64,000 nt of DNA from Synaphobranchus kaupii. Its lineage: Eukaryota > Chordata > Actinopteri > Anguilliformes > Synaphobranchidae. The position numbers and the translations under genes were made by a program. Location of the stretch: contig CM056380.1 of NCBI GenBank assembly GCA_029718625.1, positions 14,296,286-14,360,285 of the forward strand, given 5' to 3'. The notes under the pieces were generated by a model. The model did not search any database. It saw only the letters and a program-made list of their open reading frames with translations, and was not told where the DNA came from. This document shows, piece by piece, positions 23,558-39,310 of this stretch (position 1 is its first letter; each line of letters opens with the position of its first letter).

Positions 23558-24046
23558 TTTAGAGGGACAGTTCACCCCAAAATCCATCTAAATATAATTA
23601 TTTGCCTTTCAATATGATGTGCTGCACATGCAAAGAAGAGCTTTTTAGCTCCTTAGACATCTACACAAACATTCACCGCCGGCTAGCAACGTTAGCATCG
23701 ACGCCCCAAAAACAACGGGAGTCTGCGTGCCTGCAGGTAGCATTCTGGAAATCGAACGCCAAAATGGCCGACCAAATTGACCCCACCAGGTCTTAAGACG
23801 TTTCTCAGCCACATGGCTCATTTGGAAGTTGAACATCTTACTGTACATTTTGTTTTGTTTTTTTTGAAAGATTTAGTTTCAACACGTTCACAAGTACGCT
23901 GCTACCTGTCCAATTGTTAGCAATCACTGACGCTAACGATGCTAGCCGTTGCTAGTCATTGGCAGGGAATGAAGAAACCGTTCTCTGGATGTGTAGCGCA
24001 TCATATTAAAAGAAATGTACGTTTATTATGGGTGAACTATCACTGT
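23558..24046. mobile_element. Inverted-repeat element in the presumed tomm34 3' UTR
   Basis: Ends are TTAGAGGGACAGTTCACCCC and ATGGGTGAACTATCACTGTAA, sharing the AGTTCACCC core with the TTAA-flanked elements. The flanks are TTA rather than TTAA, so either the site has decayed or the boundary is off by a base. It begins 35 bp after the stop codon and ends about 240 bp before the polyadenylation signal, so most of the 3' UTR would be transposon. Confidence 0.75.
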
Positions 24047-24282
24047 AAGTGCCTGTTTTTAGCGGCCCCACATGTGGCTCGTTAAGTATATGTGCAAGCC
24101 TGTCACCAGCATTTTCAAACGACTGTTTCCTACTGCATGTTGTGATTGACGCCTTTATCGGTCAGAAACAGGGAACTTGGCCTCATTGACAAATGAGGGT
24201 CAAACCATTGTGTGCGTTGGAGTGAACACAGGGATTACTATTACATACTTGCTTTGTTTAGATTTGGCTAATGCTGTACGTC

Positions 24283-24288
24283 AATAAA
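24283..24288 (+). terminator. AATAAA polyadenylation signal, tomm34
   Basis: This is the first canonical AATAAA after the tomm34 stop, 760 bp downstream. It predicts a 3' UTR of about 780 nt. Confidence 0.65.
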
Positions 24289-24363
24289 GGACAGATGAAA
24301 CTGAGGCGAGTGCTACATGCGGTGTCAAAGGTCAAAGGGCGGGTGTGTGTTTTCACACGTGGG

Positions 24364-25006
24364 CTGTGTCCGAATACGACCCCTACACCCTTTTGAGGGC
24401 GCATATTTGAGTCCACTTTGTCAAAAAGCATTTGAGCTTTGACTTTTTCTCACAAATGGTGGCACTTTAAATACCAGGATGAACCCCCTATTTCCGGGGT
24501 TGTGTTGAGGGAATTCAGGGCACTCTCATCTGCAGAACGGTGCACTCATCCAACAATTTCAGTAAGTAACCCAGAAGTAAAAACGTAAAAGACATCGAGC
24601 GTATATGCATATCTATGGTACAAGATAGGTTCATATTACAAACTACTTTTTTTTAATTTTTGTTAATTCTATCTTAATTCATAATCTACACTTTGTAACA
24701 ATCGTCATATGTTAACTGATTGATATTTTCAAAAAAAATAAAAATTAAACAAAAATAATTACATATTACAAACTACTTCCTCAATAGTTTGGAGAGTTTT
24801 GCGAGATTTCTTTCGCACACTGCTTGCGAAGTGAGGGGAGAGGGCACATAGTAGACAGGGCTCTTTCGCACACTGCTTGCGAAGTGAGGGGAGAGGGCAC
24901 ATAGTAGACAGGGCTCTTTCGCACACTGCTTGCAAAGTGAGGGGACAGGGCACATAGTAGACAGGGGTCTGAGTGGACAGGGAACAGGGGTCGTATTCGG
25001 ACACAG
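24364..25006. mobile_element. Inverted-repeat element, 643 bp, between tomm34 and ywhab
   Basis: A perfect 21-bp inverted repeat bounds it. The left arm, 24364-24384, starts CTGTGTCCGAATACGACC; the right arm, 24986-25006, ends GGTCGTATTCGGACACAG. There is no coding capacity. The target duplication is unclear. A 53-bp tandem array lies inside at its right side. Confidence 0.75.
24810..24968. repeat. 53-bp tandem repeat, three copies
   Basis: Units start at 24810, 24863 and 24916 and contain TTTCGCACACTGCTTGCGAA, itself a partial palindrome. Copies one and two are nearly identical; the third has a few changes. The - strand is open in all three frames here, which is a by-product of repetition and not a gene. 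Confidence 0.93.
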
Positions 25007-27386
25007 GCAGGGTGAGTCCCAATATTCTCCAGTCTCCACCTCCTTTCCTCCACTACCACTCTTCTCCTACCCGGGAAGTATGCAAAACTGCCTGAACGTT
25101 TCAAGTACAAGTATTTGCATGTACCCGACATTGCAGTTTGCGTCGAGACATTCATTAATATGTAACCATTAATACGTAATTAAGATGTAATCAGCAACAT
25201 TAGATTAAAACACAAAGATCAGTTTCCAGGAGTGGAGGTGGTAGTGGAGAAAAGGAGGGCGCATTCATGGGACGCACCCACAGGGTTAGTAAATAAGGCT
25301 GTGCACTGCGTATCGAGGTGCGATAGGTGCAAGCTTTAGTGTTACCTGTGTAACCTGCCTACTGGAAACCTACCAATACTACACACCGTCACATACACCC
25401 ACCGTTCACTGGCTGACACGAAGGAGAATATACTCCAAAATACGCAGCGTCAGTACATGGTTTACCAGGCCCTTCTAAAACCAGCCCTTGTCTGTTTTTG
25501 TTTTCAAAACAGCTTTGAAGTATAATAAAAGTGGGGGTCACCTTGGCCTCGTTTATATAAAAAGACCCCACTTTCCTTCCCATCATTCATGTTCTCAGTA
25601 TGTACCGATAGAAACCACAAGGACAAATATTTTATGTTTTCTTAACAGATGCCTGTCTAGTTTTCCAGAGCATCAGATGTTCGGGCAAAGAAAAGGTGTC
25701 ACGGAGGTGGCACGGTATGTGCCCGTGTTTTGTTTTCACTTGAAAATCCGCATCCAATTCATCCCCAGGAAACCGGGTCGGGTCAGTCAACCGGGTAATA
25801 AACCGCTTTAATCGCTAAATTGGGAGTGCTGAAAAACAACAAGGAGGACCACCAGGACCAAGGTTGAGAACCTGTGCTTTTGAGCGTCTTCCCTCTTGTG
25901 TGTGGACGCGTCTCGTTTCCTCAATATGGTTTCATGTTTGGGAGAAATTTGGTCATTCTTCACACAAGAGGACTTGGATATCAAGAACTTAATGGGAACT
26001 TCAGCTTAATTCATTATTAAGGTAAAAAAAAAAAAGTAAGTTTCCATGTTTTTGTTTAGATGGCTCACCCAGAACTCGCTTTGACTCGCAACTATATTGC
26101 ACACAATTCCTTACTGTTAATTTTGTGTGTAGGTGTGGGTGGGACACCAGTGGGTTGTGTGCAAATTTACTCCCTTTTCTGCATTGGAATAAAAAAATGT
26201 TCCCTTGACCTGTACTTTTCCATTTTGGTTCCGTTTCGTTAATCATTTCGGAGCAGGCCTGAAGAACGTCACAAGACGGCAGCGGTTTCTGTTCAATAGG
26301 CTAATGATTATTCTGTGAGACGAAAAGGGTTCTAAACGTTCTAAATAAAACCGACATGTAGCTAGTTTTATTAGTGCTCCGTCTAATTAGCCAAAGTCAC
26401 CGCCCGGAGGCCATATTTCTTTTAACCAAAAATAGTCCTAAAAAAGTCAGTCATCTACTCTAAGAAAGACATGTTTCCAACTCCCCTGATTTTCTGGTCA
26501 CCGAAAGTTACTTCGGTACAAGCCATCCATCTGTGACTGGTTAACTACTGTAGTAAGGAGCTGAAACTAGGAATAGGTTACCCATTATCTCACTTTACCA
26601 TGTTTAGGAAATAAACTTAAGCGTTTGTAAAGCTTGGGTGGCATCTTTGCTGAAATGACTCACCAGGCATCTCAGAACATTACAGCCGCACACTTTGAAT
26701 ATTCGTTTGGGAAAGTCAATTTAGGTAAAACCTGCAATAAAAAATTCTGTGGCACATCATGAATAAGGTGAGGCTTTGCTGTCCTGGACCAGCTCCATAC
26801 CACATAACTGTTTGAAATGCAGACTAATCTGACAACACCTTTGTTTAAAAAAAACAAAACAAAAAAACAATTACAGATCTTACGCTGTTATTATACTGAC
26901 CATCTACACAAGGCTTCTAGTATGTTGCAGTAGAAGAAAGCTCACTTATTGGGTGTGCGAAAACGCCTGCGGCAGACAGAATGGTTTAAACCGCTTTCCT
27001 GCGGCCCCTTGCTTGTTCAGTTGCGTACTTCACAGCCCAATTTCTTCAATGCTTCCTGAATTAAGAATCTGCCGATGAGTAACGCCAAGTAAATCTATGG
27101 GAAAATTGCAATTTAATACACAATTCCTAAAGTGATGAGCTGAGGAGAGCCTGTAAACACATGTTATTTTACACTCCTATTGTACCCTTTATGTGAGAGG
27201 GAAAACAGAACTGCACAGTACATACTTTAAACCATACACAGTACATACTCTAAAACATACACAGTACATACTTTAAACCAGGTGCAACTAAAATGCCTGA
27301 CAAAAAAGATCAGCAGAGGAAGCGCTTGCACTAAAAAAAATAAATGAAACAAAAAAGTAACAGGAGAATTTGGAACTGATAAAACT
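25007..27386. other. Intergenic stretch between convergent tomm34 and ywhab
   Basis: No gene seen. In mammals PABPC1L lies between YWHAB and TOMM34, but I find no RNA-binding domain or poly(A)-binding C-terminal domain sequence here. Text near 25010-25075 and 25225-25280 (GGAGTGGAGGTGGTAGTGG) recurs near 42560-42620 as a dispersed repeat. A short direct repeat, CAGTACATACT, occurs at about 27215-27270. Confidence 0.5.
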
Positions 27387-27392
27387 TTTATT
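27387..27392 (-). terminator. AATAAA polyadenylation signal, ywhab
   Basis: TTTATT on the + strand reads AATAAA on the - strand. It predicts a ywhab 3' UTR of about 1.86 kb. Long 3' UTRs are usual for vertebrate 14-3-3 genes. Confidence 0.5.
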
Positions 27393-29249
27393 TCACTTTA
27401 AATTGTCTTTTACACTTTCCTGATTATTACATGTAAGGTGAAACTAGAACCGTTTTTAAAAGACATACACAAATCTAGTATTACGTCAATAACCAGGTAT
27501 TTCATTTTTTTGTCTTTTTAAGTTTTCTTTTTTTTTGAGCTATTCTAAATTTTCACAACCACGTGCGCGCTAGGCGATAAAACCGTCACAGAAGCAGACT
27601 TAGGCAGAATACTGGTCAGTAAAAACAAAGCAAGAAGATATACCAGATATACAGACAGATTCGGCTCCACATTCACTACTGAATTTTTATCAAGCGTAGA
27701 TTAACTGCCATTTTGTTCAGCTAAAGGGGAGATTTCTCTTCAGTGCATGAAAACAGTCTTCAGCGAGATGTACTGAGACATGACTTCTACACCTAAGTGG
27801 AATGCAATGGCAATGGCAAGGTATTGTGACACTGAGTGAATTAAAACTTCATATTTCCAGGTCCTCGATCTACTCGACCGTTTGACATGACCAGCCTTTC
27901 AAAGCACCAACAAGATGACGGCCATCTCGGTAGCAGATTCGATTCTTCATTTGCAAAAAAAAGAAATAAAATAAGACAAAAGCTGTTTTCCGGACACCCA
28001 GCAGAGACATTTAACTCAAACCTTCCTTTACAGATCTGACGTTTGGAAAACTTGCTAACGTGGGTAATCAAAGCAGGCTTGCACCTCATTAGATTTTGTT
28101 TAGTTAAGTAAAAGGAAAGTAATGATTGGTCAGTTTGAACAGTCAGCATAAGGCCTTTTGAGGCTTGAAAAACAGATGGAGAAATTAAAAGCAACGGCTT
28201 TAAGGTGTTTCATTGCAAGCAGGTTCACGACAATAACATTTTAAGACAGATTTATATTTACTCCTAAAAAAATGTTTACAATTTACAATTTTATGTTTTG
28301 CTGAAGAGAGATATTACGCAAAGGGAAAAGAAAAACGCGTTTAAGAACAAGGTTTTCCGTACTGAAGTCAAAACGGCACCTTTGTGTCGGCTGTTCTGGA
28401 ACAGCACAATAGAATGACGATCGTCTGTTCAAAGGTCCATTTTTCCCCCCCAGTATTAATGTTCTGATGGAATGCTTTAAAAACTGGACAGATGTGGAAT
28501 GGCAAACCTAGGGTCCCTTTTTATTATTCGTTTCGTATACAACAAAATGGTGAACGTTACACAGCAATATGCACGTTTGTCAGTGTCACAATACAGCCTG
28601 CTGTACCATTCTGTACGAGCCCACAGCAGAATTGTACTGTACCCAGTCACATTTTACGCACCGAATTACCTTTCTGTTTGTGTATTCCTACACCATCTCT
28701 CTACATATATCATTTGTGTGTGTGTGTGTGTGTGTGTGGAAAGGAGATGAAGGTACAGATGAGCATCACAGTGTTTGGTGAAAGGAAACTGCCAGTTTCA
28801 TAACCTTGGAATAAAACCTGTAAATGCCAGTACACTTTAAAAAAAGAAGGGGGGGGGGGGGGGAGTAACTACCTAGTAAAAAAGTAACGCGCAAACTACT
28901 GGGGGAAAAAACCTAATTAAAAAAAGGAAAAAAAAAAATCAGGTGTTCTGCAAAATAGGAGACTAGTTTGGGAGATAAAAAATATACATTGTGATTGTGC
29001 GAGGGGAGGAGGAGGAGGAGGAGGAGAAAGGGGCTGGGGCACTGGGCTGATGTTAGCCCTGCGGAGAGGAGAGGAGAGCAGGGCTGAGGGGCGCTCGCCC
29101 TGCTTGCGGGGTGGGGCACTGGGGGCTGGGTCAGGTACAGTGCGCTCTGTGGGCCGTACAGAAGGGAAGCCGGATGGGTGGGGGACGTATGGGCTGTGTG
29201 AGTGTGAGATAAAGAGTGTTGGGCGGGTTAGCGGCGGGGCGCGGCGTCG
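27393..29249 (-). other. Probable ywhab 3' UTR
   Basis: This is AT-rich non-coding sequence between the stop codon and the proposed polyadenylation signal. It includes a GT run (about 28712-28738), a 16-base G run near 28850 and a GGA-repeat tract near 29000-29025. Extent is inferred from the distance to the signal only. Confidence 0.5.
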
Positions 29250-32706
<3,457 letters not shown>

Positions 32707-35700
32707 GTCCGCGCTGCAACCCCCAACGTGTCGAGAGGGAGAGGGCGGAGAAAGAATGTAAAGACCAATCAAAAGGCGCCCAAGGGAGGAGCTCAAGATA
32801 AAGCCTTCAGATGGGCTTAGAACATTACAAATAAATGGATAAATAAATAATAAAGAGGACCTATAAGCTGCGTCTCCAGGTCTTTGCCATGGTGACGGTC
32901 AGAGAACAGCAAAGGTTCGAATAACCCTCTCCGCGCCTTTCTAAGCTGCGTCCGAACCCTTCAAAGCTAGCGATACAACATTAGCACGTGCACACTGCCC
33001 CTTTAGACGAGTGATGATCCAGTTGTTTCCATGGTTTGTTTATCGTAACTTGCAAACGAGTTAACAGTGGTCTTAGAGAGAGCACTGAGAAAGTAGAAAG
33101 GATAATTGCAAGCACTGAAATGGAAAAAATAAAAGCCTCTGAAACGAATACGACTGCATTCTGAAACGCTGCCAATGACGACGCCTTTGTGACTCCAAAC
33201 GCCTTCGTCATGGTGACGGCCGGACGCTGTCCCCGACCCTTCAAACTGCATGGCAGCGAATCACGGCTACTGTTGAGGGAGGTCAAACCAATAACACTGT
33301 CACTAATCTTTGGTGATGCTGTGGTTTTCCAAGTTAATTCATCAGAACTTTAAACTTATTTATGAGCATTTTTTAACAGTGACGTGTTAAGTACTGGGAC
33401 ACTATAGTGTCTGCGAGCTTTTACTAGTTTTATTTCTGGAACCTTCCACTTAAAAGCAAGGCTGACGAACAGTAAAGGGGCTATGATGAAAATGCATTGA
33501 AAAAAAAATAGAGCAAAACTGCACAAGTGTCTAAATACAAAAACTAACCCCTTCAGGAAGAATCAGCTTTGGGCAGAAAGGTCAGTTTTTCAACATTCTT
33601 GCAGCCCGAACCACGAGGGCTCAGGTTTGGCTTGTTTGTGGATGCACCAGCTATTTCACTGCCACATAGGAGTTACAAACTTTGAGAATACACAAGGCGA
33701 GGAGAAGACTAGTCTCCACTCCACGGTGCTCAAACTGCCAGGTTACCACAGAGAGGCCCGCTCAAATTTTTGTGACAGGGAACTAATCAATGTGTATACC
33801 ATAGATCAAGTCCAGGTGCATGTCCTTTGCAGTAAAGGACAAAAATCAACAAGTGTAATGAGGAAACCTTTTCAAGCCATACTAAACAGAAGCCGGAAAA
33901 GAGATATAGTTGCCAGGCGGAAAAAAATAAAACATTTCTGCCAAGAGAATATCTTCAATTGGGTCCCAGAACCATCATTTGTCAAACGCACTAACCCAAA
34001 AACATAGTTCAAGCGCCATATCTTGACAGATCAGCATTAAGTTATTTGTGGTTGACTTCAGTAAGCACGACTTCCATGCGCTTGGAAACTGCATTCCATT
34101 GTATGGTTAAGCTTACACAACCAAATTGAACAACCACTCAAACCCATTAATGGGAATAATCAGTAACCACCCCCTACCCCCAAATTAAGTTGACCTTTTG
34201 GTGTGTAAGCACCCAAACATTAAAGGTGCGATTTCCATCTATAAGACTACATGTCTGACTTCCAATTATTTAAACCAAATGTAGCATTTAGATGTTACAC
34301 CATTTCCTATTCCCATTTCATATGTGGGACTTTAAAAAAAAAAAAAAAAAATTTAATTGGCTCAAACTACAAATATAATTGGGTATGGATCTACTATTTA
34401 GCACTGGTTTAACATTTAACGTGTTGGTATTTGGAAGACGAGTAAGAGTAATACTTACAAATACAGCAATTTACTAAATGCGAGAAGTATTTAGTAAATT
34501 GAGAAGTACTTTAAACCACTGAACTTGGCCAATCTGCTTTGCTGTCCGCAGTGCATGACGGGTCGTACCATTTCTGAGCAATATGAAGCAAGCCGTTACA
34601 TGGTAACATGGGGGACTCAAATTCCACCGAACAGACTCGGACACCAAGTATTTAGGCGACAAACGTGTCAATTAAAGCCCAGAGAGAGCTATAGAATTAG
34701 CATTAACATTTACGCTCCAAAATAAAAAGCCGAACTTAAGGCACTAGCTACGTTTTTTGCTAATGTTGCAATTGTGGCATAAACCAACTCGACGACTACG
34801 CCCAGGCCTAGGAACCAAATATCCCCGGCTTAAGCAACTCCAAATAATGCATTTGCACACGGCTGTAACGTTACAGGCGATAAGTAAATGTGTGGCTGAG
34901 TCACCAGATGCCTAACGTTAGCGCCAAACGCAATGTCACAAATCAGTTGTTGGGAGTCACGAGAGATAAAAATCTATAGCTCCGGGCGTTTCGCTTTTGA
35001 ATAGCACTGTAGAAGCAAAGCGAGCTAACGTTACGTCAAGTAATCTGTTGTAGCCAACGCTACGTGCCAGCGTTTGCTAACGTTACTTAGCCGTAATGTC
35101 GACGGATCGGCTTTTAAAAATGAGACATTTTATACATCATTTCCCCCGCACGACCACAGACTAGCTCGACAGCTAGCTAGTGTCGGATAATGCTAATCCG
35201 TGTCTAAATAGCCTAGCATAGCTAACGCTCGTTTCCATTAGCGATACCTCGCTAGCTAACGTTGCTGTATGCTGTAGTTACGCCCTCTGGCCTCTCTGTC
35301 GCATTCCCGGGTGGCATTTCATCCGATCGTGAGCCCGAAGCGTCACCGGGACCTCGGATTGTGGCCGTTTGAGATTATCAATACGGGATTTTTTATTGTT
35401 ACTGAACCGCAAAGGCCCCGTGCTTCCCCCTGGTAAGTTAACCAGCCGCTTCTAAATATCGAGATTGAATATTGATGTTCAACCATATTCCCTCGTAACA
35501 CATGCATCACAGGGAACACCATATTTGACTTTCTAGAGTCGGTATCTGTGGAAAATCGCCGGTCATTCCCATTTAAAATATTTCCATGTCCTCGCTTATG
35601 AGCGCTATTCATCACACGCCACGGCCTAAGTCCTTGCACCCAGCCCCAAACCACAATAGGCACCTTCCGCCACAAAACGTGATCGAGCCCATTATTCAGC

Positions 35701-35800
35701 CCTTATGAGCCCCAAAACGTCTACCTTACGCGCAAGAGAGCATTACAACCGACCATGGGCGAATAAACTCACATTATTAATGTACTTTGATTCCTGCTTT
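32707..35800 (-). other. ywhab 5' intron and upstream sequence
   Basis: This should hold the non-coding first exon, but I cannot place it. AACGTTA and GCTAGCTA words cluster at 34870-35270, like the tomm34 upstream region. The open frame at 33627-34007 (+, 126 codons) has no recognisable domain and I do not call it a gene. Confidence 0.4.
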
Positions 35801-35923
35801 TATCTGTGGACGATGGGAGTCTCTCTCCGTCCTCCGTCTCGCTGCTCGGGATATTCAGGGCAGTACCACTTCCGCTTGCACTGACACTTCCGCTTCCTTC
35901 AAACCCCACCCCTCCCCCCGCCA

Positions 35924-36036
35924 GTAACCATGGCAACTTCTACCCGGGGTCTCCATGGCATTTTCCAGGGGTAATTACGTCATTACGACCATGGCAACCA
36001 CTATAGGGTGACGTCAGCAATCACTATGGTAACAGT
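35924..36036. promoter_or_regulatory. Cluster of RFX X-box and CRE-like sites upstream of ywhab
   Basis: GTAACCATGGCAAC (35924-35937) fits the symmetrical X-box consensus exactly. Further half-sites are CCATGGCA near 35953, CGACCATGGCAAC (35987-35998) and CTATGGTAAC near 36026. A full CRE, TGACGTCA, lies at 36009-36016 and TTACGTCA near 35976. RFX factors bind X-boxes and CREB-family proteins bind CREs. Placement about 3.2 kb before the ywhab start codon, on the upstream side, suggests a promoter. The transcription start is not determined. Confidence 0.55.
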
Positions 36037-36060
36037 TACTAGGAGGAGCAAGAATCAAAT

Positions 36061-38389
36061 CTAAAAAGGTATTAGTTTTGATGACATATGATGTGATAGT
36101 CCATCAGTATGGGTACAATATACCAGTAGAACCACGTTTTTTGTTTTCTGTATTTTGTATGTATCTAAGCTACGAAATAGATGTACTGCAGGCAGCATTT
36201 GCTGAATTTAATTTCCAGCGTAGCTGTGGCTCTATATTTATGCCCACAAGATGTCTCTCGCTCTCAATACAATACATCTATTTTACTAGCCTCTAAAACA
36301 ACATAGATAACGGTACGCAAGCTTGAGCTTATTGAAAGTTTTACTAAGAAACGTATTCAAAAACATATTTTTACATATATTTAATGGTTGTAGCCTAAAC
36401 TAAACGAGACGTTTTGGCATTGACTGACATAAACCATAAACACAGATTGCAGACTGTGCCTGATACAGTGAGATTTGGTGTATCAATAATCACCACCAGA
36501 TGGCAGTGCGGGTTCATATGAGGTAAATGGGAGATTTTAGACAGATAGGCTACGATTTATTTATGTTCTATACATTTTATTTTATTTATTCTTTTTTTTT
36601 GGAGGGGGGTGGGGCATTTGCAGATTTTTAAGACATATTCATAGTAGAGTGAAATTGGATTTAATCTTACTCTGCCATTGTGTTGAGTTGAAAGCATACA
36701 CAACATGCACATGTATAAATGTATCCATTTGAGCAGGACATCTGAGATTATTATATCCCACGTTTTGCCATGACTGGCTGTTACACACAAAGAAAATCAT
36801 GAAAGGACATATCATATATTTTTTTGCAGCAGATACCCATTGTCTGGTAGGTGTACCGTTTTTTTTCTAACCCTGGAATGATGGAATGATTATGTCAGCT
36901 GTCATATCCATTACATTGAATAGGTAGAACTGACTCTGATCCACTTGTGAAGCCTCGTTGTGATAGTTCAGGGAGGAAAAAATACAGCACTGAAATCTTT
37001 TATTTTTATTTGATTTACCTTACGCATATATGATGAGCGGTTACAAGCGTTATTTACGATGCACCTCTAATTAAAACAATTTTTTTTATTTTTTGGCTCC
37101 TCGATCAGCCATTGTGGCTTTTATTATTTCATAAAAAACACCTCTGGTGTTTTTTTTTTTGTTGCAAATCAAAATTGCATTCTGCCTTGAAAAATAGGGT
37201 GTAAAAATAACACTTGTGATCCCAATTAAATGCAATATCCCCCAGTAATGTCTAAAAGTCTAATACTGCAACGAAGTACGGCTGTGAATTGTGCATGGCC
37301 TATGGAAGCATGGGGCAATTTTGTAGGGGAGACACCATTTTCCTTGCAGTGCACCCCATTATTTGAGCTAGAGTGCTGCCCCCTTGGAACCTTAGAATCA
37401 CATTTTGCCTGATGCCATTTGGTCCCTTAAAGTATTTGCCTTGAAAAAGTTGTCCATATTTGTGATGAAGGTGTGGATTAAGGAGCTGTGCTTACTTTAG
37501 TGAGGTTCCCGTGATAGAAATGGCAGGTCAGACAGCACAAACACGTGGGAATAAAGACGCAATATGTCTGGTTAGAATGTCATTGTACTGGTCATTGTGG
37601 TTTTAAGGGGGTGGAATTATTTGGGTGTAAAGTAAAGTGTTCTGGCTGGAATGTGTTATGTTGTATCGTGTTGTGCGGAGGTGGATGAGTGTAAAAGGTG
37701 TTGTCTATCTTTCTGTCGGGGTGGGGGACAAAATGGCTGCTGGTCTGATCAGAGGGCGAGGGATAAGGCTTTACAGTCTTCTGCTCCTTTTTAAAAATGT
37801 TTTTATTTGTTTCATTTTCACTAATAAAATAATTTTTTCCCCCACTCATCACTGATGTGGCCGGGCCTGATCTTCATGGGCTAACCGGGTTCTGCCTCCC
37901 TGGGGATCAGCGGAACATGTGACAGTCGATAGCAGGGGTGCCTTATTTTTATTTTTGAACAATGCTAAATGAGTTTGCGTTGATGCATTGATTTGACTTA
38001 AACACTCCTCATCAACCATCGTCATTAACGCAATGCACTTTGAAGAGGCCTGGACATTCCTGTGAAAAAATTAAATGAACTTTCTCTACTTCAGATGGCG
38101 TGCATATCGAAAAAGATTTTTTATTGACGCGGGTTTTTTTTGTTTTTGCTGCTGTAATTTTCAAGGTGTAGTATTTACAACTGATGAATGAACTGGGATG
38201 TGTAAATGTAACTATATAAGTCATAGTATTGTGAATACTTATATTCAGTTTGGAATGTGGTATACACAAGTTTGTAAGTTATCTAGGTTAAGAGCATCTG
38301 TCAAATGAATAAAATAATTATGTTTATTGTAATAAATAAATACACTCCTACGTGTACTTTCCTCCTGGCCAGACATTAGTGAAATGGAC
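36061..38389. other. Non-coding stretch
   Basis: AT-rich with poly-T runs. No gene, RNA or bounded element recognised. Open frames such as 36078-36296 have no domain. Confidence 0.45.
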
Positions 38390-38423
38390 ACAGTTTAATT
38401 CAGACCCTGTGATGACAGTTTAA

Positions 38424-39310
38424 TTAAAGGGTAAGTACACCCTAGATAACTTTTTTTCCCCCACTGTAAACATGTTCGTATGCCTACCTTACAATGAAAC
38501 TTATTAATCCAATCCTGAAATACACTGCCTGGCCAAAAAAAAGTCGCCGTTGCACCCGTCATGCATAGTGCCCACTGTACAAGCCTCTGGAGGCAATGTT
38601 ATGATCTGGGGTTGCTTCAATTGGTCAGGTCTAGGCTCAGCAACATTATGCAGCAATAAAATGAAGTCAGCTGAGTACCTGAATGTACTGAATGACCAGG
38701 TTATCCCATCAATGGGCATATTCCAGGACGACAAATGCCAAGATTCATCGGGCTCAAATTGTGAAAGAGTGGTACAGGGAGCATGAGGAATCATTTTCAC
38801 ACATGAATTGGCCACCAGAGTCCTGACCTTAACCCCATTGAAAGTATTTGGGATGTGCTGGAGAAGACTTTACGGAGTGGTTCGACTCTCCCGTCATCAA
38901 TACAAGATCTCGGCCAAAAATTAATGTAACTCTGGACGGAAATAAATGTTGTGATGTTGCATAAGGTTGTCGAAACAATGCCACAATGAATGCGTGCCGT
39001 AATCAAAGCTAAAGGCGGTCCAACGAAATATTAGTGACTTTTTTTTTGGCCAGGCAGTGTACTATTGTATATCATAAGAAACTGGTAGAAAAGTGTCTTT
39101 GTGGTGCCCTCTCACGGTTGAAATTCCCTTTCTGCTCCCTACACTGCCTCTGCCCCCTCTGTGATATCAGAGTACCTCTTTGGAGGTACCTCTACGTCAT
39201 ACGGATAATTGTTGTCGCCCACAACGGAAACAGCCGGCACCTGATTGGTTAGACCCACTACGTTCCTTTTGTTGTGGCTCCACGTTTTTAAACCGGAACT
39301 GACACCGGTT
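38424..39310 (+). mobile_element. TTAA-family element split by a Tc1-like insertion
   Basis: The left end TTAAAGGGTAAGTACACCC follows a single 25-bp minisatellite unit at 38390-38424. The body resumes at 39062 after the Tc1-like insert and matches the complement of 20337-20845 and the + strand of 40537-40650. Its right end is missing here; the corresponding end, GGGTGCACTTACTCTTTAA, occurs at 40960-40979. Confidence 0.7.
38521..39061 (+). mobile_element. Deleted Tc1-like element, 541 bp
   Basis: TA at 38521-38522 and 39060-39061 flanks ends CACTGCCTGGCCAAAAAAAA and its complement GGCCAGGCAGTG. Inside is the C-terminal half of a transposase on the + strand: GGNVMIWGCF near 38597, a frameshift near 38760, then PDLNPIE with the catalytic Glu near 38830, stops, and GGPTKY near 39012. 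The N-terminal DNA-binding half and first catalytic Asp are deleted. Confidence 0.88.

Noticed and set aside
24759..25155. Cys-rich open frames in three - strand frames
   Set aside because: They come from a 53-bp tandem repeat within a transposon.
33627..34007. A 126-codon open frame on the + strand
   Set aside because: No domain, no codon signal I can see, and it lies in the ywhab 5' intron.
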